Origin: Vibrio tetraodonis
GTDB taxonomy: Bacteria > Pseudomonadota > Gammaproteobacteria > Enterobacterales > Vibrionaceae
DNA: 64,000 nucleotides
Direction: 5' to 3'
Assembly: GCF_003350295.1 (NCBI RefSeq)
Contig: NZ_QLYY01000019.1
Coordinates: forward strand, 82,957-146,956
The position numbers and the translations under genes are program-made. Numbering within the stretch: the stretch's first letter is position 1; the number at the start of each line of letters is the position of its first letter. The notes under the pieces are model-generated. The model ran no database searches and was not told where the DNA came from. It saw nothing but the letters and a program-made list of their open reading frames with translations. Positions 41,081 to 50,477 of the stretch are shown one piece after another.

Positions 41081-42808
41081 ATGTCGTTTTCAGTGACGCT
41101 GGAGAACGGCCATAACCTGCGAGTAAGAGACATTAACTTGCATGCACAAGTAGACACAAACGAGGTAACCTTCGTTTACCAAGGGCTGAGCAATGATCCC
41201 TGCAGTAGTAGCTACGTTTTGGCGATCACTGAATTTGTGTTTGATCACAATGCCGTCTTGCTTGGTGACGAGTTTCAAATGTCTAGCCAAACAACTGGAA
41301 CTGTCGATAATCCTGAAGATGTAGGGACACATTCAGATCAATCTAGTCCTTATCAATTCTATTCCGCTTCGTCACCCAAACGTTATTACAACTATTTACT
41401 GGTAGAAGAGGCGACTTGTTATACCTTGTTTGGCTTCACTTCTTGTTATCGCTTTGCTGGCTATTTTGAATTAGTCGAAGTAGAGCAGCATCAATGGATT
41501 AAAATTTGTATCGACGCTGAAGAAACGTGTCCGCAAGATTGGTCATCCAATCAATTAGAATCTATCGCGATTTTAAAAGGAGATTCTTTGGCTGAGCTCT
41601 TTGCGGAGTACACACATCTTGTTTCTTGCCACCATAGCGAGAAAAAAGGGGTGAAGAAAGACGCTCCTTTAGTTTGCTGCTATCCACCTGATGTCTCAGA
41701 GAGCTTTGTAAAGGATAACCTTAGTCAAATTGAAGATGGCTTTGAAAGCCTCGACTATGTGATGATCGATGAGGGTTATCAAGCTTGTATAGGAGACTGG
41801 CTTATTCCATCTGATCAATTTCCTTCTGGGATAAAATCCTTGTCCAAGGAAATTAAGCGCTGTGGGAAAAAACCTGCACTCTGGCTTGCGCCGTTTGTTG
41901 TTCACGAAGAGTCAGAGGTTTTTCGTCATCATAGTGATGACTGGTTGGTCACTCACTCGGACGGCTCTTTACTCCGAGTAGAGGATATCGCTTATGAAGG
42001 AGGGCGATCTAAATCCGGTTACATACTAGATACGACTAACCCAGATGTTCAAGAGCATCTCAGTCACATATTGGTTACTATGCGAAAAGAGTGGGGTATC
42101 CAGCTGTTTAAGTTGGATGCCTTATTTTGGGGCTCGGTAAGAGGTTGTCGTCAGCAGGATGGGATCACAGGAGTGGAAGCTTATCGATTAGGAATGGAAG
42201 CCATCAATGATGGAGTTGGCAACGCTCTGATTTTAGGCTGTAATGCACCTCTGTGGCCATCGCTGGGAATGGTTGATGCAATGCGAGTCTCTAGTTTCCG
42301 AGACTCCGATAATAAGTGCTTTATCGAGGATGCTCGTGAAGCTTTTTTTCGCAGTTGGCAACATAGAAGGCTTTGGCAGATAGCACCAGGTTACGCCACT
42401 TTAATTCCTTTGCCAAATGCCCCATTTGAACAGACACATGTTGAATTTCATCGCAATGCACTGCTCGCGTGTGGAGGCGTGTTAATGTCCGGCGATCCAC
42501 TGACCCAACTGAATCATTTTGCGAAAAGTACTTTGTCTCGTCTTTTTGTACGTCATAAACACAACCAAAATTCCGCTCGATTTTCTTCGTTGTCTCTCGA
42601 TCATGCCTATTTAAGGATGAATGATAGAAATGATTTACATTGTCTGTTTAACTTCCAAGCCTGTAAGCAGACAATGTGTTTGACGTCGACTAGGCCGGTA
42701 GATTGGCATGATTACTGGAGCGGCAAGAAGCTTAATGTACAACGCACTGATGTGTTTGAGGTCGAAGTAAAGGCTCTGTCGAGCAAAGCTATTTTAACCA
42801 AACGATAA
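41081..42808 (+). CDS. GH36/clan GH-D alpha-galactosidase-like glycosidase
   Basis: A 575-residue protein whose C-terminal two thirds form a clan GH-D barrel: VMIDEGYQACIGDW, PALWLAPFV, the nucleophile in FKLDALFWG (Asp346) and the acid/base region MRVSSFRDSD (Asp408 or Asp410). The N-terminal part is a beta-sandwich, as in GH36. There is no signal peptide, so it should act in the cytoplasm on imported oligosaccharides; alpha-galactosidase is the likeliest activity. No sugar transporter or regulator is adjacent, which is unusual for GH36. A TTATAACT direct repeat with 10-base period (40957-40974) lies upstream. Confidence 0.78.
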   Translation: MSFSVTLENGHNLRVRDINLHAQVDTNEVTFVYQGLSNDPCSSSYVLAITEFVFDHNAVLLGDEFQMSSQTTGTVDNPEDVGTHSDQSSPYQFYSASSPKRYYNYLLVEEATCYTLFGFTSCYRFAGYFELVEVEQHQWIKICIDAEETCPQDWSSNQLESIAILKGDSLAELFAEYTHLVSCHHSEKKGVKKDAPLVCCYPPDVSESFVKDNLSQIEDGFESLDYVMIDEGYQACIGDWLIPSDQFPSGIKSLSKEIKRCGKKPALWLAPFVVHEESEVFRHHSDDWLVTHSDGSLLRVEDIAYEGGRSKSGYILDTTNPDVQEHLSHILVTMRKEWGIQLFKLDALFWGSVRGCRQQDGITGVEAYRLGMEAINDGVGNALILGCNAPLWPSLGMVDAMRVSSFRDSDNKCFIEDAREAFFRSWQHRRLWQIAPGYATLIPLPNAPFEQTHVEFHRNALLACGGVLMSGDPLTQLNHFAKSTLSRLFVRHKHNQNSARFSSLSLDHAYLRMNDRNDLHCLFNFQACKQTMCLTSTRPVDWHDYWSGKKLNVQRTDVFEVEVKALSSKAILTKR

Positions 42809-42882
42809 AGGTGAAGCCTCGCTAATATGGTTGTGCTGGGCTACTATACCGAGTGTTTTAACCAATAGGTCTCATTGATATT

Positions 42883-43404
42883 ATGTCAATCATCTTGGGT
42901 ATCGACCCAGGCTCTCGTATCACAGGTTATGGTGTGATTCGTCAAGTAGGGCGTCATCTGCATTATTTGGGTAGTGGTTGTATTCGAACTTCAGAAAAAG
43001 ACTTACCTGGACGCCTTAAACAAATTTATGCCGGTGTGACCGAAATCATTACCCAGTTTCAACCCGATGTTTTTGCCATTGAACAAGTTTTTATGGCAAG
43101 AAATGCGGACTCTGCATTGAAACTTGGTCAAGCGAGAGGCAGTGCCATTGTTGCGGCGGTTAATGCCGAATTACCAGTATATGAATATGCCGCTCGCCTA
43201 ATAAAACAGGCTGTAGTAGGAACGGGTGGAGCTGATAAAGATCAAGTTCAACACATGGTTCAGTCTATTTTGAAGTTGCCCGCTAAACCGCAAGCAGATG
43301 CAGCGGATGCACTCGGCGCGGCAATATGCCATGCCAATACCAACAAAACCTTGGTGGCTCTGGCTGGACAGGCGGTGAGTGCCCGGAGAGGTCGATATCG
43401 TTAA
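42883..43404 (+). CDS. ruvC: Holliday junction resolvase RuvC
   Basis: Endonuclease that cuts Holliday junctions after RuvAB branch migration; 173 residues, with the first acidic residue in [14 protein letters not shown], the next Glu in FAIEQVF and the C-terminal catalytic pair in [12 protein letters not shown]. The ribosome site is weak. A perfect hairpin separates it from ruvA, so the distal genes probably have their own promoter. Confidence 0.96.
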   Translation: MSIILGIDPGSRITGYGVIRQVGRHLHYLGSGCIRTSEKDLPGRLKQIYAGVTEIITQFQPDVFAIEQVFMARNADSALKLGQARGSAIVAAVNAELPVYEYAARLIKQAVVGTGGADKDQVQHMVQSILKLPAKPQADAADALGAAICHANTNKTLVALAGQAVSARRGRYR

Positions 43405-43421
43405 CTCTGTAGTATTCAACA

Positions 43422-43455
43422 AATAAAGAACTGGATGTTTATCCAGTTCTTTATT
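43422..43455 (+). terminator. Terminator-like hairpin between ruvC and ruvA
   Basis: AATAAAGAACTGGAT GTTT ATCCAGTTCTTTATT: a perfect 15-bp stem with a 4-base loop and an A/T-rich base, ending 36 bases before ruvA. It would stop or attenuate transcription from ruvC. Confidence 0.8.
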
Positions 43456-43491
43456 ATTCTGTCATAAATTCTCCAGTAAAGAGTATGGATT

Positions 43492-44109
43492 GTGATTGGA
43501 CGTTTGCGTGGAATTTTATTAGAGAAGCAACCCCCAGAGCTATTAATTGAAGTCAATGGCATTGGCTATGAAGTGCAAATGCCGATGAGTTGTTTCTATG
43601 AATTACCAAACATAGGTGAAGAAGCCGTTATCTATACGCATTTTGTTGTGCGAGAAGATGCGCAACTGCTTTATGGCTTCAATACCGTGAAAGAGCGTGC
43701 TCTATTTAGAGAAGTGATCAAAGCAAATGGTGTCGGACCCAAACTGGGATTGGGAATATTATCTGGTATGACCGCCAGTCAATTTGTATCCAGTGTAGAG
43801 CGCGAAGATATCTCGACACTTGTGAAGTTGCCAGGTGTTGGTAAAAAGACTGCTGAACGTTTGGTAGTAGAAATGAAAGATAGGCTCAAAGGATGGGGCG
43901 CGGGTGATTTATTTACGCCTCACACTGATGCAGCGCCTGTTGATGCTATAGAGCGTTCGAGTTCGAATAATGCGGAAGAAGAAGCAGTCAGTGCACTACT
44001 TGCATTAGGTTATAAACCGACTCAAGCTTCTAAGGTGATCTCTCAAGTAAAAACTCAAGATATGAGTAGTGAAGAGCTTATCCGCGAAGCTCTAAAGTCT
44101 ATGGTTTAG
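43492..44109 (+). CDS. ruvA: Holliday junction branch migration protein RuvA
   Basis: Tetrameric junction-binding subunit, 205 residues: N-terminal OB domain ([20 protein letters not shown]), twin helix-hairpin-helix motifs ([12 protein letters not shown] and [16 protein letters not shown]) and a C-terminal domain III that contacts RuvB. The start is GTG. It is followed 20 bases later by ruvB in the usual ruvAB unit. I did not find a convincing LexA box upstream. Confidence 0.96.
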   Translation: MIGRLRGILLEKQPPELLIEVNGIGYEVQMPMSCFYELPNIGEEAVIYTHFVVREDAQLLYGFNTVKERALFREVIKANGVGPKLGLGILSGMTASQFVSSVEREDISTLVKLPGVGKKTAERLVVEMKDRLKGWGAGDLFTPHTDAAPVDAIERSSSNNAEEEAVSALLALGYKPTQASKVISQVKTQDMSSEELIREALKSMV

Positions 44110-44129
44110 TACAGGGTTAGGAACGTTTA

Positions 44130-45134
44130 ATGATTGAAGCTGATCGCTTAATTGCCCCCGATAGCGCTGTCTATAAAGATGAAGATGTCATCGATAGGGC
44201 TATTCGCCCTAAAAAGCTGGCAGATTACCAAGGGCAAGATCATGTCCGTGATCAAATGGAAATTTTTATCAAAGCGGCCAATCTTAGGCATGAAGCTTTG
44301 GATCACCTGCTGATTTTCGGACCGCCTGGGCTAGGAAAAACCACATTAGCAAATATTGTGGCTAATGAAATGGGTGTTAATATTCGTACAACGTCGGGCC
44401 CAGTTCTTGAGAAAGCTGGCGATTTGGCTGCATTACTGACTAATTTAGAGGAGAATGACGTTCTCTTTATTGATGAGATTCATCGGCTGAGTCCTATGGT
44501 TGAGGAAGTCTTGTATCCAGCCATGGAAGACTATCAACTTGATATCATGATTGGAGAGGGCCCCGCTGCTCGGTCGATCAAAATTGATTTGCCGCCTTTC
44601 ACTTTAATCGGCGCGACAACACGAGCAGGATCCTTGACCTCGCCCTTACGAGACCGCTTTGGTATCACTCAGCGATTAGAGTATTACAAGGTTGCTGATC
44701 TGCAGCATATTGTTCAGCGCAGTGCGGACTGCCTCGGTTTATCCATGGAAAAAGAAGGCGCGCTTGAAGTCGCTCGTCGAGCTCGAGGAACCCCACGTAT
44801 TGCTAACCGTTTACTTCGTCGTGTTCGAGACTATGCAGAAGTGAAAGGTAATGGTCATATTTGTGCAGATATAGCTGATAAAGCATTGAATATGCTCGAT
44901 GTCGATGTACAAGGCTTTGACTATATGGACAGAAAATTGCTGCTTGCCATCATGGAGAAGTTTGCTGGTGGTCCCGTTGGTTTGGATAACATGGCTGCGG
45001 CAATCGGAGAAGAAAAAGACACCATAGAGGATGTCTTAGAACCTTACTTGATTCAACAAGGATACTTACAAAGAACGCCCAGAGGTCGCATTGCTACTGA
45101 CAGAGCGTATTTACATTTCGGTATTGAAAAATAA
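44130..45134 (+). CDS. ruvB: Holliday junction helicase RuvB
   Basis: AAA+ motor that drives branch migration with RuvA, 334 residues. Walker A GPPGLGKT near 62, Walker B DEIHRLSP near 113, sensor 1 [17 protein letters not shown], and a winged helix at the C-terminus ([13 protein letters not shown]). AGGA lies 8 bases before the ATG. No clear terminator follows; the next 456 bases are the cyd regulatory region. Confidence 0.97.
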   Translation: MIEADRLIAPDSAVYKDEDVIDRAIRPKKLADYQGQDHVRDQMEIFIKAANLRHEALDHLLIFGPPGLGKTTLANIVANEMGVNIRTTSGPVLEKAGDLAALLTNLEENDVLFIDEIHRLSPMVEEVLYPAMEDYQLDIMIGEGPAARSIKIDLPPFTLIGATTRAGSLTSPLRDRFGITQRLEYYKVADLQHIVQRSADCLGLSMEKEGALEVARRARGTPRIANRLLRRVRDYAEVKGNGHICADIADKALNMLDVDVQGFDYMDRKLLLAIMEKFAGGPVGLDNMAAAIGEEKDTIEDVLEPYLIQQGYLQRTPRGRIATDRAYLHFGIEK

Positions 45135-45315
45135 GTTTCCAGGGTCAGTCGTTTGGTGGCTGGCTCGCCTTGATTTGTGATAATTATCACAATAATAGAA
45201 TATTCATAATGTCATAAAAGTAACTTAAAATTATCAGATGTTAATCATTTGTTTGTCATAAACATTCTCTTCCTGCCTAAAATAACCGCAAGTTAACAAA
45301 AGCTCGTGTAAACTA

Positions 45316-45329
45316 TTGATGTAGATCAG
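45316..45329. promoter_or_regulatory. FNR site (upstream) of cydABX
   Basis: TTGATGTAGATCAG matches the FNR consensus TTGAT-N4-ATCAA at 9 of 10 specified bases. It lies exactly 50 bases upstream of the second, perfect site, so both lie on the same face of the helix. Confidence 0.65.
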
Positions 45330-45365
45330 GTTGATTGTTTTTTGAGCAAGAATGTCAAGCAAAAC

Positions 45366-45379
45366 TTGATGTAAATCAA
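45366..45379. promoter_or_regulatory. FNR site (perfect) of cydABX
   Basis: TTGATGTAAATCAA is a full match to the FNR consensus. It lies 212 bases before the cydA ATG. In E. coli two FNR sites repress cydAB under strict anaerobiosis while ArcA activates it; the same logic is likely here. Confidence 0.8.
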
Positions 45380-45456
45380 AGCTAAGCCTAAAAACAAACC
45401 TTTTGAAAGAGGTGGTTATTAGCAGTAGTATTAGCACAAGCTATATTAGCTAAAGC

Positions 45457-45472
45457 TTAACAATTAACTAAC
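45457..45472. promoter_or_regulatory. Possible ArcA site of cydABX
   Basis: TTAACAATTAACTAAC, read on the minus strand, gives GTTA direct repeats typical of ArcA boxes (GTTAATTAAATGTTA-like). The match is partial. It lies between the FNR sites and cydA. Confidence 0.35.
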
Positions 45473-45590
45473 CGTTACGGTACATTTTTGCAACAACATG
45501 CTGTTTTTTGGCAACATTGTCTCACTCGTCTCAATGTTTACTGTGCTGCATAAATGTAGAAAGTGTCAGTATAGGCACAAAGGAGTAAAC

Positions 45591-47177
45591 ATGATTGATG
45601 TCGTCGATCTGTCGCGGTTGCAGTTTGCACTGACTGCGATGTATCACTTCCTCTTTGTACCATTGACTCTCGGTATGGCGTTCCTACTAGCCATTATGGA
45701 GTCTTTGTACGTAATGACGGACAAGCAAATTTATAAGGATATGACTAAGTTCTGGGGTAAGCTTTTTGGGATAAACTTTGTTCTGGGCGTTGCCACGGGT
45801 TTAACCATGGAGTTCCAGTTTGGTACTAACTGGTCATATTATTCTCACTACGTCGGCGATATTTTTGGGGCTCCGCTCGCCATTGAAGCTTTGGTGGCTT
45901 TCTTCCTAGAATCAACTTTTGTTGGCCTGTTCTTCTTTGGTTGGGATCGACTGACCAAACGACAGCACCTTGCCGTCACTTGGTTAGTAGCTCTTGGATC
46001 GAATTTCTCTGCTCTTTGGATTCTGGTTGCAAACGGGTGGATGCAAAACCCAGTAGGTGCAGAATTCAACTTTGAAACCATGCGTATGGAAATGGTGAGC
46101 TTTGCTGAAGTGGTCCTTAACCCTGTCGCTCAAGTTAAGTTCGTTCACACTGTTGCTTCTGGCTACACCACTGGTGCGATGTTTGTGCTGGGTATTAGTG
46201 GTTATTACTTGCTGAAAGGACGTGATATAGCTTTTGCTCGTCGTTCGTTTGCGATAGCTGCATCCTTTGGTATGGCGTCAATTCTGTCCGTGATTGTGCT
46301 CGGTGATGAATCCGGTTATGAACTAGGTGAAGTGCAGAAGGTAAAACTGGCTGCGGTTGAAGCTGAGTGGCATACAGAGCCTGCGCCTGCCTCTTTTACT
46401 CTGTTTGGCTTACCTAACCAAGACACAATGCATACTGATTACGCAATAAAGATCCCTTATGTTATGGGTATCATTGCGACACGTTCTATTGATGAGCAAG
46501 TTACAGGGCTTCGTGATTTGAGAGAAGAACACGTGGACAGAATCCGTAATGGTATGTATGCCTATGGTTTGTTGGAAAAACTGCGTGAAGGTGACAAGTC
46601 GGAAGAAAACATAGCGGCCTTTGATGAAGTTAAAGGTGATTTGGGCTATGGCTTGTTACTTAAACGTTATACAGAAAATGTGGTAGATGCCTCTGAAGAC
46701 CAGATTCAAGCCGCAGCTGATGACTCGATTCCTACCGTATGGCCGCTGTTCTGGTCGTTTAGAATCATGGTTGCTTGTGGCTTCATTATGTTATTTGTCT
46801 TTGGCGCTGCATTTGTTCAAACATGTCGTCAGAAAATTGAGCAGAAGCCATGGGTTCTTAAAGCGGCTCTGCTGAGTATCCCTCTACCTTGGATAGCAAT
46901 TGAAGCCGGTTGGTTTGTTGCTGAGTTTGGCCGTCAGCCTTGGGCTGTCGGGGAAATTCTTCCTGTGGATGTGGCTGCGTCTGCTTTGACTGCTGGGGAA
47001 ATTTGGACGTCTTTGTTTGCTATTTTAGCACTTTATACTGTGTTCTTGATTGCTGAAGTTTACCTAATGCTTAAATTTGCTCGTAAAGGCCCAAGCAGTT
47101 TAAAAACGGGGCGTTATCATTTTGAGCAGGATATCAATTCTGTTGAAGATAAAGTTAGCCGCCAAGTTGACGCGTAA
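45591..47177 (+). CDS. cydA: Cytochrome bd ubiquinol oxidase subunit I
   Basis: Heme-bearing subunit of the high-affinity bd oxidase in the inner membrane, 528 residues, with [20 protein letters not shown] at the N-terminus, the heme-ligand His19 there, and the [16 protein letters not shown] block. The long Q-loop places it in the E. coli-like L subfamily. ATG 45591 has AAGGAG 5 bases upstream; an in-frame ATG at 45498 would add 31 residues not found in the family. The upstream region carries two FNR sites and an ArcA-like site. Confidence 0.97.
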   Translation: MIDVVDLSRLQFALTAMYHFLFVPLTLGMAFLLAIMESLYVMTDKQIYKDMTKFWGKLFGINFVLGVATGLTMEFQFGTNWSYYSHYVGDIFGAPLAIEALVAFFLESTFVGLFFFGWDRLTKRQHLAVTWLVALGSNFSALWILVANGWMQNPVGAEFNFETMRMEMVSFAEVVLNPVAQVKFVHTVASGYTTGAMFVLGISGYYLLKGRDIAFARRSFAIAASFGMASILSVIVLGDESGYELGEVQKVKLAAVEAEWHTEPAPASFTLFGLPNQDTMHTDYAIKIPYVMGIIATRSIDEQVTGLRDLREEHVDRIRNGMYAYGLLEKLREGDKSEENIAAFDEVKGDLGYGLLLKRYTENVVDASEDQIQAAADDSIPTVWPLFWSFRIMVACGFIMLFVFGAAFVQTCRQKIEQKPWVLKAALLSIPLPWIAIEAGWFVAEFGRQPWAVGEILPVDVAASALTAGEIWTSLFAILALYTVFLIAEVYLMLKFARKGPSSLKTGRYHFEQDINSVEDKVSRQVDA

Positions 47178-47194
47178 AGCACGGAGAAAAACAT

Positions 47195-48331
47195 ATGTTT
47201 GATTATGAAATCTTACGACTTATCTGGTGGGTTTTGATCGGTGTTCTTCTGGTCGGCTTCGCAGTAACGGATGGCTTTGATATGGGTGTTGGCGCGCTGG
47301 TACCTGTAATTGGCAAAACTGACAGTGAAAGACGAGTGATGATCAACTCTATTGCTCCGCACTGGGAAGGTAACCAAGTTTGGCTTGTTACCGCTGGTGG
47401 TGCATTATTTGCAGCATGGCCATTAGTCTATGCCACCTCTTTTTCTGGTTTTTACCTTGCGATGATCCTTACGCTGGCGGCTTTGTGGCTCCGCCCACTG
47501 GGCTTGGCGTATCGCTCAAAAATTGAAGACGAGAAATGGCGTTCAACATGGGACGTCTGTATTTCAGTCAGTGGATTTGTCCCTCCCGTTATTTTCGGTG
47601 TGGCTTTTGGTAACCTGCTGCAAGGGGTTCCTTTCCAACTGACAGAGTTTTTAATGCCGACATACCACGGATCTTTCTTTGAATTGCTCAACCCATTTGC
47701 ATTGCTTTGTGGCTTAGTCAGCTTGTTTATGATCATTATGCAAGGTGCAACTTGGCTACAACTTAAAACAACGGATGCCGTGCATGCTCGTTCGCGCAGT
47801 GTTGCGCAGATCATGGGTTTATTGACGGTTGCAGCTTTTGTCGCTGCTGGCTTTTGGATTCAAAGTATTGAAGGTTATGTGATTACCAGCGTAATGGACC
47901 ATGGTGCGGCATCGAATCCATTAGCGAAAGAAGTCGTTCGTGAGGCTGGTGCGTGGATGAACAATTTTGAGCAATATCCACTGATGTGGGCTGCGCCAAT
48001 CTTGGGAGTGGTTATGTCCTTAATCACTGTGATTGCCTCACGTCTTGATCGTGGTGGAGTTGCATTCTTTGCTTCAAGTGTAGGGAACGCGGGCATTATT
48101 TTCACGGCTGGCTTAGCTATGTTCCCATTCATCATGCCCTCGGATTTAATGCCTAACCACAGTTTAACCATGTGGGATGCGACCTCGTCTGAGCTGACGC
48201 TCAACTTAATGACAGGCGTTGCCTTTATCATGGTTCCTGTGATCCTTGGCTATACCTCATGGACATACTACAAAATGTTCGGGCGTCTAGATAATAAGTT
48301 TATCGAAGACAACAAAGATTCACTGTACTAA
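47195..48331 (+). CDS. cydB: Cytochrome bd ubiquinol oxidase subunit II
   Basis: Second core subunit, 378 residues and about nine membrane helices: MFDYEILRLIWWVLIGVLLV, then the GFDMGVGALVP and HWEGNQVWLVTAGGALFAAWP blocks characteristic of CydB. It starts 17 bases after cydA and ends 12 bases before cydX; all are one operon. Confidence 0.97.
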   Translation: MFDYEILRLIWWVLIGVLLVGFAVTDGFDMGVGALVPVIGKTDSERRVMINSIAPHWEGNQVWLVTAGGALFAAWPLVYATSFSGFYLAMILTLAALWLRPLGLAYRSKIEDEKWRSTWDVCISVSGFVPPVIFGVAFGNLLQGVPFQLTEFLMPTYHGSFFELLNPFALLCGLVSLFMIIMQGATWLQLKTTDAVHARSRSVAQIMGLLTVAAFVAAGFWIQSIEGYVITSVMDHGAASNPLAKEVVREAGAWMNNFEQYPLMWAAPILGVVMSLITVIASRLDRGGVAFFASSVGNAGIIFTAGLAMFPFIMPSDLMPNHSLTMWDATSSELTLNLMTGVAFIMVPVILGYTSWTYYKMFGRLDNKFIEDNKDSLY

Positions 48332-48343
48332 GGAGCAAAGACT

Positions 48344-48451
48344 ATGTGGTATTTCGCGTGGATTTTGGGAGTATTACTGGCTTGTGCATTTGGCATCATT
48401 AATGCGCTTTGGTTGGAGCATACTGAAATGATGGATAAAGACAGTGAATAG
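48344..48451 (+). CDS. cydX: Small bd-oxidase subunit CydX (YbgT)
   Basis: A 35-residue single-helix protein beginning MWYFAWILGVLLACAFGIIN and continuing ALWLEH, the classic CydX sequence; it stabilises the CydAB heme centres. AAGGAG (48330-48335) lies 8 bases upstream. It overlaps the next gene by 8 bases. Confidence 0.95.
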   Translation: MWYFAWILGVLLACAFGIINALWLEHTEMMDKDSE

Positions 48452-48746
48452 TATTTGCGAGCAAGTGGCTAAGCTGCATGCTCCGTTGGATAAAGCTCTG
48501 TTTAGAGCTTTATCTTTGATACTTGGTTTTTATCATGTGGCCCTCCTTATGTGGGATCCAAAACTATATGCTGATCAAATTGGCGGATTCAATGCAGTTG
48601 TCTCGCCACTCATGATTTGGGCCATGTGTTCGAGTATGGTGTTTGGCTTGAGTTTCAAGCCAAGAAACTGGTGCTGGCAAGTTCTATTTAGCCCTTATTT
48701 TTCTGTATCTATCCTTTCATATTTAACTATGACTAGGTTTTTCTGA
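48444..48746 (+). CDS. ybgE: Cyd operon protein YbgE
   Basis: A 100-residue membrane protein with about three helices and LSLILGFYHVALLMWDP near residue 25, as in YbgE, the conserved but uncharacterised last gene of cydABX operons. The start is a GTG inside the end of cydX, giving translational coupling. Confidence 0.85.
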   Translation: MNSICEQVAKLHAPLDKALFRALSLILGFYHVALLMWDPKLYADQIGGFNAVVSPLMIWAMCSSMVFGLSFKPRNWCWQVLFSPYFSVSILSYLTMTRFF

Positions 48747-48784
48747 CTTTTCTTGCTTAAGCAAGTTTAGTTATTCAACAGATG

Positions 48785-48818
48785 GCACGACTAATATGAT
48801 CAGCCGTGCTATTTTTGT
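48785..48818 (+). terminator. Probable terminator of the cyd operon
   Basis: GCACG / CGTGC with extra pairing inside the loop, followed by TATTTTTG. The stem is short, so moderate strength. Confidence 0.55.
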
Positions 48819-48908
48819 TTCATGCGATGAAAATACGCCATTATTCCTTGCCTAACCAGTATTGGAGTGAGGTATAGTAGCGTTAATCATGCTGACCAAG
48901 AGAAAAAC

Positions 48909-49328
48909 GTGGACATAAACCAACCTGTATTTGAACTCCCTGTGACTGTCTATTACGAAGATACTGACATAGGAGGTCTGGCTTATCATGCCAATTATCT
49001 AAAGTATTTCGAACGTTGCCGCTCTGAATGGTTAACTCATATTGGTGTCAGCCAAACAAGCCTGAGGGAACAAAACACTATTTTTGTAGTCCGACATGTG
49101 GAAATAGACTTTTTACAAGGTGCCCGTCTAGAGGATCGCTTAATCGTTAAAGCGACTGTTGCAAAGGCTCAGAAAGCATCGGTTACCTTCTGTCAGGAGA
49201 TCGTAAATCATGATGGAGATATATTGTGTAAAGCAATGGTTAAGGTAGCATGCATCGATAGCGAAAAAATGAAGCCTTTGGCTTTTCCTCAAAACATTAT
49301 TATGGAGTTAACTCAAAGTGACCGCTGA
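48909..49328 (+). CDS. ybgC: Acyl-CoA thioesterase YbgC
   Basis: A hotdog-fold thioesterase, 139 residues from the chosen GTG. Motif [21 protein letters not shown] includes the catalytic Asp. YbgC acts on short/medium acyl-CoA or acyl-ACP and is always first in the tol-pal cluster. The GTG at 48909 has AAGAG upstream; a GTG at 48867 would add 14 atypical residues. Its end overlaps tolQ by 11 bases. Confidence 0.92.
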   Translation: MDINQPVFELPVTVYYEDTDIGGLAYHANYLKYFERCRSEWLTHIGVSQTSLREQNTIFVVRHVEIDFLQGARLEDRLIVKATVAKAQKASVTFCQEIVNHDGDILCKAMVKVACIDSEKMKPLAFPQNIIMELTQSDR

Positions 49329-50016
49329 TATTTCAATGCTTGATTTATTTCTTCAAGCAGGCCTGCTAGTAAAAATAGTGATGCTTACGTTGTTGGGCAT
49401 GTCTATCGTTTCTTGGGCGATGATCATTAAACGCAGTAAAGTTTTGTCTCAAGCTGCAAAAGGCGCTGAAACTTTTGAGGATCAATTTTGGTCAGGCGCT
49501 GACCTGGCTGCTCTTTATCAAAATGCCAAAAAGCGCAAAGACGATATTAGCGGGACCGAGGAAATCTTTTACTCGGGCTTCACCGAATTTGCACGTTTAA
49601 GAAAAACTAATTCGGAGTCGCCTGATTTTATTATGGAAGGTACAGGCCGTGCGATGCGAGTCGCGGTTGCTCGTGAAGTCGATGAGTTGGAAACTAACTT
49701 GCCGTTTCTTGCCACTGTTGGCTCTATTAGTCCGTATATCGGCTTATTCGGCACCGTGTGGGGTATTATGCATGCCTTTATTGCTTTGGGCGAAGTCAAG
49801 CAAGCGACCCTAGCTATGGTTGCGCCAGGTATTGCAGAGGCACTGGTTGCGACTGCCATGGGTTTGTTTGCTGCAATTCCTGCTGTTATGGCTTATAACC
49901 GATTAAGTAACAAAGTCGGTAAGTTAGAGCATAGCTATGCCACTTTCTCTGAAGAATTTCATAGCATATTGCACCGCCAAGCTATGGCTGGTCGTGATTC
50001 TGCCAGCGGGGGCTAA
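49318..50016 (+). CDS. tolQ: Tol-Pal energiser TolQ
   Basis: MotA/ExbB-type proton-channel subunit, 232 residues with three membrane helices; the cytoplasmic loop lies between about 40 and 130 and the channel helices carry [13 protein letters not shown] and [16 protein letters not shown]. With TolR it uses the proton-motive force to move TolA during envelope constriction. GTG start within the end of ybgC. Confidence 0.95.
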   Translation: MTADISMLDLFLQAGLLVKIVMLTLLGMSIVSWAMIIKRSKVLSQAAKGAETFEDQFWSGADLAALYQNAKKRKDDISGTEEIFYSGFTEFARLRKTNSESPDFIMEGTGRAMRVAVAREVDELETNLPFLATVGSISPYIGLFGTVWGIMHAFIALGEVKQATLAMVAPGIAEALVATAMGLFAAIPAVMAYNRLSNKVGKLEHSYATFSEEFHSILHRQAMAGRDSASGG

Positions 50017-50020
50017 CATC

Positions 50021-50464
50021 ATGGCTGGTTATCAACCTAAAAAACGCAAAATGACGGCAGAAATTAACGTCGTTCCATACATTGACGTTATGTTGGTTCT
50101 GCTTATCATCTTTATGGTGACGTCACCTTTTGTCACTCAAGGTGTGGATGTTGAGTTACCCAAAACTTCTACCGCTAAACCCGCCTCTGAGCTGGCGGGT
50201 GACAGTGATGCAAGTTTTATCATTGTTGAGATCGATCGAGAGGGTAACCTTGGCGTAAGCGTTGATGATGAAGAGGTTACTCGTGGACTTTCATTGCAGG
50301 ACGTCATTGTTCGCATCAAGGCTGAACTCTCACTTAAGCCTGATTCTCCTGTGGCTGTTGGTGGTGATGCTGCGACGCCGTATGCAGAAGTTGTATTGGT
50401 TTTAGATGAATTAAGTCGAGCGGGGATCCCTAAGGTTGGCTTACTCACCGAGATAAAGGAATAA
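50021..50464 (+). CDS. tolR: Tol-Pal energiser TolR
   Basis: ExbD-type partner of TolQ, 147 residues: one membrane helix with the essential Asp in NVVPYIDVMLVLLIIFM, then a periplasmic peptidoglycan-binding domain. The ATG at 50021 is 4 bases past the tolQ stop and gives the family N-terminus MAGYQPKKRKMTAEIN; a longer frame from 49937 lies within tolQ. Confidence 0.95.
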   Translation: MAGYQPKKRKMTAEINVVPYIDVMLVLLIIFMVTSPFVTQGVDVELPKTSTAKPASELAGDSDASFIIVEIDREGNLGVSVDDEEVTRGLSLQDVIVRIKAELSLKPDSPVAVGGDAATPYAEVVLVLDELSRAGIPKVGLLTEIKE

Positions 50465-50477
50465 GCGCGCTCTGGTT

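Noticed and set aside
43458..43480. LexA (SOS) box before ruvA
   Set aside because: The half-sites CTGT and CCAG are present but spaced wrongly for CTGT-N8-ACAG.
45498..45590. Upstream extension of cydA
   Set aside because: CydA begins at [12 protein letters not shown], and AAGGAG lies just before that ATG.
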